DNA of 64,000 nt, taken from assembly GCA_030248065.1 (NCBI GenBank), contig JASAMV010008909.1:53592-117591 (forward strand), in the 5' to 3' direction. Under the pieces are notes generated by a model. It was not told the origin of the DNA. It did not search any database and worked only from the letters and a program-made list of their open reading frames with translations. Positions 24,601 to 35,870 of the stretch are shown one piece after another. The position numbers were made by a program, and so were the translations under genes. Position 1 is the first letter of the stretch; each line of letters starts with the position of its first letter. Source of the DNA: Rhynchonema sp. JSB1_4 (lineage: Eukaryota; Nematoda; Chromadorea; Monhysterida; Xyalidae).

Positions 24601-27600
24601 AACCCGCCAGCACAGCCACAAGCAAACTGCGCCTGCGATCGAATAGAATTTTGGACAGGGTACATGTCCGAATACACTGCTCATCACACAGTTCTACGGT
24701 ATAATGTTGTGAATGTGAACCATCACCGCACATCAAATCACAATCCATGTATCGGACGACAGTGGCAAAAGTGGCAAATCTCCCGAAGGACGACAGTTTC
24801 TGCTGAGGAAAAGTGGTAAACCTCCCAAATTCGCATTTTATACACCTTCCAGACCACTCGCAACCACACAACGTATCGCTCTGCATGAGTCAGGACCGCA
24901 ATGCACCTACACGCTCCATCGCGACAACGTCAACGGACCAGCCGTGTTTGACTCGGTGCTCGGCGAGGCAATTTACCATAAATGGAGTTGCACGCCAGGT
25001 TTGGGGATGATTGTTTTCTTGATTTCTAATACTTGAAAGGCAAAGAGCCTGGGTTCGATTCCCAGAGACGGTACAAAGTCCGTTTTTGGTGCACACGGAT
25101 TGTATACTGTACGTGCGTTCCCACTGTCATTGATTTTGTGTGTCTCTGTCTCAAGGAAACTGAAGCAGCGCTTGTTTACTCAGCGTTCCCCGGACCCTTG
25201 GAGTTGACATTGCATAATCTGCACCCAATTGAGCACTTGTGGTAGTGTGCCTGTTCACACAGTCATGATCGCTATAGTTCGGTCACTCCATCGAATGTTC
25301 ACTATGGAGACGAAAAAAGTTTTTTACCGGAGTTTTCCACCTAAAACCCCGAACTCTGAGTGGAAATTGGTGGAAAATGGGCTGTCCGACAAACGAGAAA
25401 AAGTCCCACTATGCCCCCGGGGGCTTTGAGTGGAAACTTTTCCACCCAATTTTTCCCCCAAGTTTCCCACTTAGAGCCCCGAGGGGAGTTTTAAGTGGAA
25501 AACTGCAGTATATGTCGTTCTTTTTAAGTTATTTAATTTTTTGCCATGCATTTTCCAGCTGGTCGTTCATTCCTCGTTCACACGTGCACTGCGGGTACGG
25601 ATAAGCAGGACAAAGTGACAATGGTGGATCCTTTTGGGTACGTCTCTGGTTCTGTGTTTTTGTGCATTTATAATGGCATATTTGTCTGCATTTTTTCACT
25701 GTTATTGATATTGATGCCGTACTTTTCCCGATGGACGCCCACCTCATTTCTTTGTGTGTCCACTATGAACACACAATCAGATGTCCGCACGTGTCTACAC
25801 TTGCGTACCATGTTTCAAGTTATCAGACACTAAGACATTCTCCAAACCTGGTTCTGAATGTTTTTTTCGTTGCACATTCTATCGTGTTTGTCGTGATAAA
25901 TACACTTTTGTGCCACATTTTGAAGCGCCCCAAATTCAGGACCATTGTTACAAAAACTAGTGCCTGCGGGGAAATAAGCGCGCATCTCTAGTAAACGGCC
26001 AACGGTCTGACCCACCAAAAAAGAGAGAAAATAAATGCCCATGTATTTCCAATCTCAATAGTCGCAACTTTACAGCTGCACGGTTGATGACGCAATCTCG
26101 ACGCATCTGACCTACAGCGGTGACGGCAGTTTCGCTTACACCCTGACGAATGCGTTCAAATTCCCGCGCACCAGTCGGATACAGTTCCAGTGCACAATTG
26201 AGATTTGTCCGGAGAACGACACACTGTGCAACACGCGGACGGTTGGTGTTCAAGTGTGGTGAGCAGTAAATTTAGAAAGTAAGATTGAACTTAAGAAGAC
26301 ATTTTTTACAACTACTCTTAGATTCAGCGATAGGGACCGATCCAATTGTAGTTTTTCGAGTGCTCAGATGCACCTGCCGCGGCCTGACAACGTTGTTCAT
26401 TCCGGTCACAGGCTGGGATACAAACGTTTAGGTGTCGGTAGGGCCCCCATATATGGCCTGGATCTAAACAATCAGAAATGAATACCAGGTTCCCCGGAGG
26501 GGTCGTCATCGTCACACAATTACAGGCCACGACCAAACCCATACCAACGCGCTTTGTGTACCTTCCAGCCTCCCAACTGTAACGTGAAGAGTCGCCATCA
26601 ACGCACATTGACCAGTCCGGAATTCGCGTCAGATCGCCATCTGGTGCGCGCAGTAACCAATGTCAGGTACAATGCACAGACGGACAGAAACAGCGCTGCT
26701 GCAACGTACTCTTGTGCAGGTATGTATGTGTGTATGTAGTAACACCACGCCAACACGAGCCCGATTTCGGAGGTGGCGGATTATAGTGAAGCATTCACAC
26801 GTGGCAGCTGATTTGGGAACTGTTCAGGCCTAACTATACTTCGTTCCCTCAGAGAACAAAGAACAAATTCTCGCGCGCTGATTGGCTGTTGAACATACGT
26901 GGACCAATCAGCGCGCGAGAATTTGTTCTTTGTTCTCTGACAGAACGAAAGGCCTTTACACATTATACAACGTGGTGCATGAGGATTTTCTCTTTCTATT
27001 CGTTTTGCGAGCTTGCGAACCACCTCCGAAATCGGGCTTGCCTTTTGTGGTGACTTACCAATGATTTATTTATTTAGGATTTGCGAAGCCAGTTAGATTT
27101 CAAGCTCTCACTGGCGGTTTTTTGTCCATACATATTTTCGTTGGCCCACTGTCTCATTTCTAACGGAGACTTGTTCGAAACAAGACACCAAGATTTAACG
27201 AGGGGCTCTCATTCGCAATTCCCTGAAGAACCGCTGGGATCTTATTCGTAAATTTTGCAAACTAAGACATCGCCAACATCAACAATAAAGGCTGAGACAC
27301 TATCTAGAGGTGCTCCATTCCGAAAATCTCTGGTACCTACGTATTTTCACAGCCTGGCGGGACACCAGGCCACAGTTCGTACCAGTGTGCCAAATGGTCA
27401 CGTTACCCCGGCGTATATTGGTCGCAGAATGACTTGATAAGAATTGGTCAATTTTTTTCCAGCTGACGGTGCGTCGCGTGATCGCACACAAAGAATGCAG
27501 TCACCAAAATGTTTCAGACCTGCAGCAACATGGGTGGCTCTGCCAGATTATTTTCAGCTGAAACTGTTTTGTGAGAATCACTATTAGCACAGTGGTTAAA

Positions 27601-29318
27601 CCTGGCCCGCCACTATTGATATTTGAAATTTTTGGTTTGTTTTTTTGCTCTAATTTAGTTGCCGACATCGAGACGAATAAGGTTTATATTCATGACTTTT
27701 TGATTTGGTGCAGATTTTATATCGAAATCAATCGATAAACACCGGTTCTCGGGAACAAAATTAAAAAAAATAGATAGACCCCCACTTCTTGGCAATCACG
27801 TCAGCCAGGAACAAAATTTTGAATTGCCGCCAAATGTTATAGGCTTACAGTATGCTATTAGGGACTTTACGCTCCCACTACACAGTGCTGCCAGTGCGCG
27901 CGGTTGCAATACGTGTGTTATGCACTAACAAACAGAGCGGCACTGTACAAAACGCATGGGCAAGATCACGTGACTACCGTAAGCTTGTGATAAGAAGCAG
28001 TCGGCCATCTTGAATATTTGTTCTTGTCTTCCTGAAATGCACTATACGGGGGTCCATCTATTTTTTGGAATTTTGCTCCCTAGAACCGATGTTTATGGAT
28101 TAATTTCGGTATTAAATCGGCACTTAATGGAAAAGTCACGAATGTAAACCTTGTTGGTCTCGATGTCGGCAACAGTAATAAATCATAAAAACAGACCAAA
28201 ATTTTCAAATATCAATAGTGGCGGGCCCGGTTTAAGAGTGACTGGACGTGAAAATCAGGATTGATTTGATGAATTCTTATTATGGTCATTGTGCGACCAA
28301 TGCCTCCATTGTGTTTCAGGCTCGTTGTCAAACGTGTTCATTACGATGGCGTGTGCTCTTCTTCATCATAGGTTTTTATAGTCAATCAATTATGCGGATC
28401 GGATTTATCAAATTTCGTACTCGTACCGTAATCTCTCTTTTTTGGTTGTTTTTATCATATCAGCTCATCGAGTGAATTTTGAATGCGGAGCCGTTTTAAC
28501 TTGATTGATTGCCTCGTTGTACATATACATGTGCAGATACACACTGAGACTCAATATAGTCGAACAACAACTAGTTCGGGATTCGGCATTCTCTGTGCGT
28601 GTTGCCTGAATTGTAAACCGCGAAACGCACGATGCTTCGCCTCAGCCCGGAAGTGATATGCAGGTTGTATGACAGGCTATCGATTCAGGAAACGCACTAA
28701 AATTCTGAATAAGTTGTTGCTGGACAATGGGCCTGCTACTTCATCGTTTGGGATTTTGGGTTGACTGACATGCCTTCATGTCTAAGTTTTGTACAGTAAC
28801 AAAGCATTTGGGAGAGTTTTTTTCGAAGCGGTTACCTGAGCAGCAGAACTCACAACAGGTCTGCGTGTTTGTCTTTGTAAAGTAACACTACGCCAACACG
28901 AGCCCGATTTCGGAGCTGGCAAAATGGTGAAACATTCATACGTGGCTGCTGATTTGGGAAACGTTACACGCTGTGGAATGCAACGTGGAGCATGATGATT
29001 TTTCTCTTTCTTTGCGTTTTGCAAGTTCACCACCTCCGAAATCGGGCTCCTGTTGGCGTAGTTTGCCTACATTTGTGATCTCCAGTTGTGCTGCACGTCC
29101 AGTGCGCTTTGCAGATCATGAAACTAAATGTTCTTCTCGAGTATTGTTGATTAACGCTCCGTGAAACATCAGCACTTCTTGCAGGCCGCCATGTGACAGG
29201 AATCACTGATGGCCAGACGCAGACTGCTTTGTTTGTGCTCACTCACCCAACTGATGTTTCAAAGAGCTTGCTGCTCTTAGCCTTTCTGTTATACTCATTA
29301 TTCAAGGATCTCATATAG
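21611..29318 (+). CDS. Cuticlin-like zona pellucida (ZP) domain protein
   Basis: Nine exons: 21611-21676, 22185-22224, 22533-22768, 23526-23683, 24853-24998, 25559-25637, 26076-26241, 26569-26719, 29185-29318. Phases agree throughout; 1176 nt encode 391 residues ending in TAG. Exon 1 is a signal peptide (NNTMLLFFVMLIGFA). The ZP domain runs from PVNVTCRDNKVGVNFRT (compare cuticlin V-C-x-V-x-F-x-T-x-x-PF-x-G) through ISFHPIFVTVSDLAIHVEC, PQCTYTL, GEAIYHKWSC, FLVHTC, IQFQCTIEIC and PPNC. RHQR at 26593-26604 is a possible furin-type cleavage site just after the domain. The last exon encodes a C-terminal hydrophobic segment (KSLLLLAFLLYSLFKDLI), as expected for a membrane-anchored precursor. Known cuticlin-like proteins polymerise in the worm cuticle after cleavage. 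The 3.2 kb of introns 7-8 is packed with MITEs. Confidence 0.9.
21870..22055. mobile_element. Foldback MITE in intron 1 of the ZP gene
   Basis: It shares with the 16271-16493 element the arm CAACAACTAATGCAGAATTT then TGCCCGC and GTTGCCTGATCCGTAAGCGC, with a degenerate inverse copy (ttccggatcagtcaatccagcgagcataaattctgc) at the right. It is a second, more diverged family member. Confidence 0.6.
23296..23512. repeat. Dispersed GGCCTG-rich repeat, copy 1 of 2
   Basis: Runs of ggcccggcc, gggcctgaat and gcctgaaa between cccggggcacag and aaaggtcgcgg. A shorter version with the same left and right borders is at 30478-30601. It lies in intron 3 of the ZP gene. Nature unknown. Confidence 0.55.
25046..25072 (+). 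pseudogene. tRNA 3'-half remnant (T arm / B box)
   Basis: CTGGGTTCGATTCCCAG is a perfect T stem-loop with Pol III B box. The expected 5' half (acceptor strand, D arm) is not present upstream. It is within ZP intron 5, and is either a tRNA fragment or the head of a short retroposon. Confidence 0.4.
26737..27059. mobile_element. MITE family 1, copy a, carrying a nested foldback
   Basis: Terminal inverted repeats read roughly AACACTACGCCAACACGAGC then CCGATTTCGGAGGTGGC, with the inverse at the far end. Six copies occur in the window (26737, 28876, 29541, 34780, 49734, 54181). This copy is longer because a palindromic element (26825-26956) sits in its middle. It is in the last intron of the ZP gene. 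Confidence 0.8.
26825..26956. mobile_element. Small palindromic foldback nested in MITE family 1 copy a
   Basis: The left arm agaacaaagaacaaattctc then GCGCGCTGATTGGC is mirrored by CCAATCAGCGCGCG then agaatttgttctttgttctc around a short loop. The core and the AGGCC...GGCCT ends resemble the 40627-40766 palindrome, so the two are probably one family. Confidence 0.7.
27417..28301. mobile_element. MITE with ATTGGTCGCA ends, interrupted by a second foldback
   Basis: Outer ends ATTGGTCGCAGAATGACTTG and cattgtgcgaccaat match the simple copy at 20309-20580. The middle is filled by the 27597-28235 foldback, and sequence on either side (agaatcactattagcacagtgg) continues the simple copy. The order of events is therefore outer element first, inner insertion second. 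Confidence 0.65.
27597..28235. mobile_element. 640-bp foldback element, nested
   Basis: Long terminal inverted repeats of about 190 bp: the left starts CCTGGCCCGCCACTATTGAT and runs through gccgacatcgagacgaataagg and caccggttct; the right is its inverse, ending atcaatagtggcgggcccgg. A unique middle lies near 27830-28020. No transposase frame is present. Confidence 0.75.
28876..29070. mobile_element. MITE family 1, copy b
   Basis: About 190 bp with ends CTACGCCAACACGAGCCCG and CGGGCTCCTGTTGGCGTAG, in the last ZP intron about 115 bp before the terminal exon. Confidence 0.85.
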
Positions 29319-29540
29319 CAGCTTTTTCCTCGTTTTTTTCGCTCGGTCAGGATTTAATCAAGCCAGTAAAAGATAATATGCGCAACAGTTTAACAAGGGT
29401 TGGGATTTGATTCCAACAAGCTCAACGAAAATTGACTAAAATTTGTCACCATTCGCGCCAATTAGGGCCCGGCGGGGGTTATATTGCATGCAGAAAACTC
29501 AAAGCTGCACTGCAGAAATATAAGATCATTAAAACGTGTG

Positions 29541-29735
29541 AGTAACGGCAAAAACTACTTCAATACCAGCCCGATTTCGAATGTGGCAGATTGCTGAAAA
29601 TCTGGCTGCTGATTTGGAAAGGTTACAGGTTGTATTATACCCATTACAAAGTGCTGTATGAGGACTTTCTCTCACTTTCCGTTTTGCATGTACACCACCT
29701 CCGAAATCAGGCTCGGGTCGGCGTAGTTTGCTTTT
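29541..29735. mobile_element. MITE family 1, copy c (diverged)
   Basis: A diverged left end (aaaaactacttcaatacc then AGCCCGATTTCGAATGTGGC) and a better right end (CACCTCCGAAATCAGGCTCG, then TCGGCGTAGTTTG). It lies in the ZP-methyltransferase intergenic region. Confidence 0.75.
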
Positions 29736-29801
29736 AATTTGGAATTGAATCAGGTTTGACACGTATAGAGCTGTATCACCTTTAAACGCAAGGTACAGAT
29801 C

Positions 29802-30014
29802 CCCGTGCAAGTAAGCGTAACCGGGCGCAGGATTTTTGGATTTTTTGGCCCAACCGCGGTCGACCGCGGTGGCTCATTTTGTGTGTAATGGACCACCGCA
29901 GTCGACTGCTGTCGGAGACAATTGCGTGTAAGACATAGCGATCCGGTGGTCGACCGCAGTCAACCGCGGTTGAGCCAAAAACAGTCCTGCGCCCGGTTAC
30001 GCTACTTGCACGGG
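29802..30014. mobile_element. Foldback element with CCGCGGTCGACCGCGGT core
   Basis: Ends cccgtgcaagtaagcgtaac and gttacgctacttgcacggg are inverse copies, followed inward by cgggcgcagga/tcctgcgcccg and by repeated GTCGACCGCGGT blocks. Similar GTCGACCGCGGT blocks recur without these ends at about 44565-44715. Confidence 0.75.
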
Positions 30015-30477
30015 AATCTATATATGTACGTATTACGATTGCGACAGTGGAAAAGCGTGAGCAGATTTTGTTGGAACCGCAAAGTTACAGAACAAAACGG
30101 GCCGCGGGCCAGACCCACTCCAATAGCATCGGTTCACGAGGATGTTCGGCACTGTTTACTGAAAATTAAGCTATAACTATCAGGTCAATAACAATTATTA
30201 ACAATATTGAATACTTTTGGCTCAACATTCAGTGTTTCGATGAAAATTCGGACGAAAACAATAACACCGCAGGTTGCCAAAACAAAGGCATCAGAAAAAT
30301 AAAAAAACTGACTGCCGGTTTTCTCCTACAAACATGACCATATAGAGCGGATATGGTGTGAATATATTTGTTCACAAAACAAAGCATTTCCGAAGCACCA
30401 ATATGGTGACTGTGTGTGAAGTGGGTGCACAATTATATTGGAGTGGCAATATCTGATCAGAATTATTTTGCGACGAT

Positions 30478-30601
30478 TCAGTCCCGGGGCACAGCGTGTT
30501 CAGGCCCGGCCGATTCAGGCCTGGCTCGAGTCCATTTATAAATGGGTCAAATGGGCCTGAATCGACCGGACCTGAAAAACTGGGCCTGAAAAGTCGCGGA
30601 G
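30478..30601. repeat. Dispersed GGCCTG-rich repeat, copy 2 of 2
   Basis: A shorter relative of 23296-23512, sharing cccggggcacag, caggcccggcc, gggtcaaatgggcctgaat and aagtcgcgga. It ends directly at the stop codon of the methyltransferase-like gene, so it lies in that gene's 3' UTR or flank. Confidence 0.55.
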
Positions 30602-30602
30602 A

Positions 30603-33600
30603 TCAGAATGGCTTGTAGAGCACATCCTGCTCGCTGAGTCCAACCGTTCGCAAACAATTGCGATGTACGAATGCCCATTCGTTGCATTCGCCGATATTTT
30701 TGCGCGAATCGAAACAATACGGATTCGGCTCAACATTGAACAGTTCGAAACCACTTGAGAAAATCAACTTCATGAGAGCGTTGAAGTCTCGGTTGCGATC
30801 CTTCGGCGTCGATTTGCTGGAGGGGTGCGTTTCGAGAAGAAGCTGAAAAATAAAAAAAATATGAATTCATAAATGAATTTGTTGCACGAGGAATGAGTTA
30901 AGCTCGTTTTCGCGCGAGCGGGTCAAAGGAGAATGCTGCCCAAGTTGCTTTTTGATATGAGAAGTGCTTGTATTCGTCTATGCCAAAGTTAAGTCATACT
31001 GTACAAGCTACCGGTTTTTGATACGCAGCTGGTATTTTTAAACCGTTATTTTTCGCGGTCTACAAGATTTCGCAAAGATGCCATTTTCCGCGACGACAAA
31101 ATTTTCTGTTTTTGAAACATCATTCAACCTGACAAATGGGCACAATCGGTCCAGCACCGTTGTTGAGCAGCACCGGCAACAGATCGTATTCGGCTTTCTC
31201 GAGATCCATTTTCCAAATTTGCACCTGCACAGAACTTTTCATTTTATCATTTTTCACTTTTAATGTCAAAACTTCTGCAAACCGGATCTTTCTGTATATA
31301 CTGTGGAACCCCTTCCCCCTTTGTTTTGTGAATTCCACCCATTGTGTGTGTCAGTTGTGTAACATTGTCATTATTATAATATTGCATTATTATATTCATG
31401 CAAATGTACTCCAACTCTTTATGTAATTGGTGCAGGCTAAATTGTAAAAACCTAGGTATTCATCGTTACTGTCACGCCTCGAGCGGTTGTTGATATTTAC
31501 CCTTTTCGTGTCTGAAACGAAATATAGCACTACCCCGAATACAAGGTGTTCCGAGTGAATACATCCATCAGTGCATTATTGATCATTCATAAACAGAGCC
31601 ATCAGAGGGCAGTGACAAAATAGCTGTGTAACTATAAAAAGTAAAAAAATGTAAAACGTATGATATAAAATGTGATCAACACCGACCGCGTGTTATTTCA
31701 CTCAGGGCTGCTTTGAATTGGCGACTTTAGTTGAAAACACTTACCCGTTTGAGATCCCAATCGGCTATCAGTTGCTTCACGGTCACCGCACTGCTTGTGC
31801 CACTGCGTTTGGCCAGCGCGTCGTTGGGGAACAAAGTGCCAGCGCGAAAAAGCATTCTGTGAGAAACGATGGAAAGCGCAATTTCTATATTGAGCACTGG
31901 GTGATCTCGGTTCGCTTCTGCACTGATCTTGTTGCTTCAGCTAAAAATGGTGGTCATATCACCGCAAAATGGCCTATCTGCCAAAAGTGGACTTCGAGAA
32001 AACGGCGTTCGAAATTTTGATGCACGACAAAAAATGTTATCAGCTGATTTCATCGCCCAATTTTTTGTTGGACAACCCCCCCAAACCCTCAACACACTGT
32101 CAACAAGCCACGCAGCTGACACACACACTTTACAAACACGAAAACACACAGCAGCCCGCCTTCCCTTTCCCCCTCGCCACCTCACACGAAGTCTCCGCCC
32201 TCAAAAACAAGGCAAACAAACAAAAAAATTTCCAAATTCGCTGCCGCACAGTAAAATACGTCCCATAGTTAATGTCAAGTTCTAAACCCGAACGCTGACC
32301 ATGCGCGGTTCTGAAACATTGCGCGCAGCTGCCTGGCTGGCTGGCAAGCTGCGTGCGTGACGGCTGTCCGAATGTTTCAGAAGTTGATTTTCAGGTTTAG
32401 AACCTGACAATAACTATGCGGCGTAGTGTACTGTGCGGCAGCGAATTTGGAAATTTACTAGGTACTGCCCCGGTTGCTGTTTCTCCTTGACCACGCAAGA
32501 TTATATAGTATTATATACTGTATAGGATTTGGTCATCGTAAAAGGTGTTTGTTTCTGGAGTCCTGGGGTACAACATCGGTCAAAATCAGTAAATCTCGAA
32601 TTATGGACAGTGCGGAAGGAAGGCCGAGACTGGATCAAACCGATCATTGTGTTTGAGAAATTTTAAAACTGCTTAAAAAATTAAATAACTAAAAAAATCC
32701 CAATGACACGCTCACCTATCGCTCTTTGGCAGATGGTTGGCCGATTTTGAGTTTTTGTCCAACGCAAGTAGTCGACAGTGTGGCAACAGTTTGTGCACTG
32801 CGTGATCGAATGAAGCTGAGGTAGCGATGCCAAGGGACACCACACTACAATTGCCTCCTACGTAGGTAACAAATTCAAAAAAATCTAAATGGTTTAAAAA
32901 CAAAAATTTTAAAATTGATTAATTTTTTATTACACCACCACACCTACGGCATCTGCATTTTGGTACATCGCGATTCTCTGGTTATGGATACATTGTATTC
33001 AGGAGTTCTCTTCATATGTACATACAGTATGTACACCCCAGAGTATAGTTCGCGCAGGTCTAATGAGACCAACCAAACTTGAAAAAAAACACCATAGTTC
33101 GAATCACCTTAGGTATCGTACTCCACGTTCTCAATGGGGACCCGCACGCAGTTTGTACCTATTGTAACCTTTTGAAAGTTCGAATAACGTCACGGAGACG
33201 AAGCTGTACTGTACCTTTAGCCAGTCCATCCGTCAGCTCATGAGACACTTTTCTTGAAGTTGGCTTGGCCAGATCCGATAATGTTCCGGTTCCACGTGTT
33301 ACGAAATTTTTCAAAACCAAAATAAAGAAAATCGGCAGTGCCAAACATATCAACAAATGGTCTTTCTTTCCTTTTAGAAACACGTGTGGAACCGGAACAT
33401 TATATTGGATCTGTCGGAGCCAACTTCAAACAAGCGTGTCTCATAAGCTGATGGTTGCGCAGAATGGACTGTCGTTGCAAACCAATAAAAAATCCAAAAG
33501 CTTCACTGTCACCTTCGTCAGCGAACAGCCACGGTGCACACAACCATTTACCACCATCGCTCACTGTGCCCAGACGTACACGATGACGGCAGTTGATCGT

Positions 33601-35551
33601 TGGCACCTGACATTGCATGAGTGGCAATTACAGTATACGTTACCGCGCGTTATTGGCTGTAAATGGACGAAACTGTATCCCACTTAAAGTGACTCTGCAA
33701 TTGAATGTTGACCGCGTTTGTTTGCAGCCATTTTTTTTGGAAAATGAAGGCAAGGTATCAGAAACCCAGATTTAGGGAATGGATTTTCAACTCGTTGCAT
33801 TGTGATGTTTCACGGAGCCCACATATTTTCACAGGAGGAGAAAAAATGAAAAAAGTTTGAGGCGGGCCTGTGCAAGACACAAGGTAATCCAATCTAAGAT
33901 ATTTTCAGCGTTTTATACACAGACGTTTCTCTGTTAAACGAGATGTAAAGCATTGCACGAAACGCCAGGTGTGACAAATGATAAACGAAACACTCCGAAA
34001 AATCAAGCCTTTTTGAAGCATCCTTTTACTGCTGTATAATTTTAGGCATCTGTGGTGAATGAAATAAGTTGTCAATTGCAAATAAAAATCGTCTAATTAT
34101 CCTGTGTTCAGGATGTGCTTTTCGTTTTTCGAAACCCTACACAGCTCACACAATGTTTAGCACAACATGTGCAAGGCAGCCATTCCATAGCGCACACACA
34201 CACAACAAAGCTTGCCAGCTGAAACATTGCTGTGTTGTCGCTGTGCTGGCTGTGTGTTGTCGTTGTGTGTGCGCTGTGGCATGGCTGCCTTGCGCATGCT
34301 GTGGTAAACATTGTGTGAGCTGTGTAGGGTTTCGAAAAACGAAAAGCACATCCTGAACACAGGATAATTAGACGATTTTTAGTTGTAATTGACAACTTGT
34401 TTCATTCACCATAGATGCCTAAAATTATACAGCAGTAAAAGGGTGCTTCAAAAAGGCTTGATTTTTCGGAGTGTTTCGTTTATCATTTGTCACACCTGGC
34501 GTTTCATGCAATGCTTTACATCTCGTTTAACAGAGAAACATCTGTGCATAAAACGCTGAAAATATCTTAGATTGGATTACCTTGTGTCTTGCACAGGCCC
34601 GCCTCAAACTTTTTTCATTTTTTCTCCTCCTGTGAAAATATGTGGGCTCCGTGAAACATCACAATGCAACGAGTTGAAAATCCATTCCCTAAATCTGGGT
34701 TTCTGACACCTTGCCTTCATTTTCCAAAAAAATGGCTGCGAACAAACGCGGTCAACATTCAATTGTAGAGGCACTTTAAACGCAAACTACGCCAACATGA
34801 GCTCGATGTCGCAGCTGGCAGAATAGTGAAACGTTCAAGCGTGGCTGCTGATCTGGGAAATGTTACACGTTGAAGAATACAAAATGGAGCGTGATGATTT
34901 TCTCTTTCTATTCGTTTTGAATACACACGCTTGCTTCGAAATCGGGCTCGTGTTGGTGTAGTTTGCCTTTACTTATTTGTGCGGTTAATGATTTTACTTT
35001 GGAGCATGATGAGGTCAAACCGTGGGCCCAAGCGCGCAGCAGCTGCGCGGTGCAGCTTCAGGCAGACAAAATGCCGCGGATGCAAGATCGTCTGACCAGC
35101 CAAAATTGACTGACGACCAGCATGACTGCCTAACCTGACTAACCAACATGACTGTCAAAACTGACTGCAATATCAAATTTAAATGACCACTTCCACAACG
35201 AACCAACGCGATCATCTTTACTCCGGCAGGTTCGTTCACCGTTCCGATCACTTTGCGTCTCCCAGCGCTCTGCGCTCGATAGACCTGACGTTCCATTTCG
35301 CGATTGAACGTTTCATTTTGTGCAATCATTGAATTTGAACTGCCGCGCTCTGCTTGCAGAGCCCTGATTTGGAGATGTTTCACCAGACTGGTGGTGAGAC
35401 GACGCGACGCTGTTCGATTCGGGTCGAGTATTTCGAATGCGACTATGAGTAACAGTAGAGCGAACAGAACGACGTATGCGAATCGTGTGTTGTTGTTGGA
35501 ACAGAACATTAAACGCGTTGCGAATGATGTCACAGATAAACGAAGGTTCAT
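30603..35551 (-). CDS. Type II membrane METTL24/Methyltransf_21-like protein
   Basis: Six exons on the minus strand: 35551-35222, 33606-33513, 32857-32716, 31856-31745, 31224-31129, 30842-30603. All are GT-AG and in phase; 1014 nt encode 337 residues plus stop. A short cytosolic tail is followed by a membrane segment (FAYVVLFALLLLIVAFEIL), a lumenal stalk and the catalytic-type domain: CRHRVRLGTVSDGGKWLC, VVSLGIATSASFDHA with HCRLLALDKN, VTVKQLIADWDLKR, WKMDLEKAEYDLLP, then LIFSSGFELFNVEPNPYCFD and CNEWAFVHRNC. This motif order is that of the FkbM-like Methyltransf_21 family, expanded in nematodes. The SAM-site glycines are less regular than in active methyltransferases, so activity is uncertain. 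The start is the ATG at 35551; an upstream in-frame ATG at 35620 lies in a transposon arm. The introns carry several foldbacks. Confidence 0.9.
32228..32458. mobile_element. Foldback element in the methyltransferase-like gene intron
   Basis: The left arm tttccaaattcgctgccgca then cagtaaaatacgtccc...gtcaagttctaaacc is mirrored by ggtttagaacctgacaataa and tgtgcggcagcgaatttggaaa. An inner palindrome is centred on gctggctggc. Confidence 0.7.
33218..33462. mobile_element. Short member of the CTCATGAGAC foldback family
   Basis: The left arm cagctcatgagacac, ttgaagttggc, ggccagatccgataatgttc and cggttccacgtgt is mirrored by acacgtgtggaaccggaac, attggatctgtcggagccaa and gtgtctcataagctg. It shares ends with the longer elements at 45386-45745 and 63566-63951. 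Confidence 0.65.
33688..34775. mobile_element. 1.1-kb near-perfect foldback flanked by TTAA
   Basis: Two arms of about 500 bp are inverse copies. The left begins AGTGACTCTGCAATTGAATG and the right ends with its inverse (ttcaattgtagaggcact). Both are bordered by TTAA (33684-33687 and 34776-34779), as expected for TTAA-targeting DNA transposons. The short centre is rich in tgtgttgtcg/ctgtgctg. It sits in intron 1 of the methyltransferase-like gene and encodes no transposase. Confidence 0.85.
34780..34972. mobile_element. MITE family 1, copy d
   Basis: AAACTACGCCAACATGAGCT at the left and gggctcgtgttggtgtagttt at the right. It abuts the TTAA-flanked foldback with no spacer. Confidence 0.8.
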
Positions 35552-35599
35552 GGCATCTGAAAACCAGAGCTTCAAACAGACTAAAATTGCTCTAGTAAA

Positions 35600-35870
35600 T
35601 TTCCAATTTCGCTGCCTCATGGATTATTGCAGGCGCAGGGAAACTCCCGTTCGAAGTCGAGGCAAGCCACAAGCTGAATATACAGTCAACAAGCCATGCA
35701 GTTGGCTCGTGTGCGTTTCGAATGATTCAGTCACATAACAAGCTGTGTGTGTCAGCTGCGTGGCTTGTTCATTGTGTTGGATTGGAGCTTGTTGCCTGCC
35801 TCGACTTCCAACGGGAGTTTTCCTGCGTCTGTAGAAATGCATGAGGCAACAAAATTAGAAACTTACCATA
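35600..35870. mobile_element. Foldback element overlapping the 5' flank of the methyltransferase-like gene
   Basis: The left arm ttgcaggcgcagggaaactc then ccgttcgaagtcgaggcaag is mirrored by cgacttccaacgggagtttt and cctgcgtctgtag; the outer parts (tttcgctgcctcatgg / gcatgaggcaacaaaattag) also pair. It ends about 50 bp before the chosen start codon. Confidence 0.7.

Noticed and set aside
35552..35620. Alternative upstream start at 35620 for the methyltransferase-like gene
   Set aside because: The extra 23 codons overlap an arm of the 35600-35870 foldback and would lengthen the cytosolic tail; the ATG at 35551 gives a normal type II topology.
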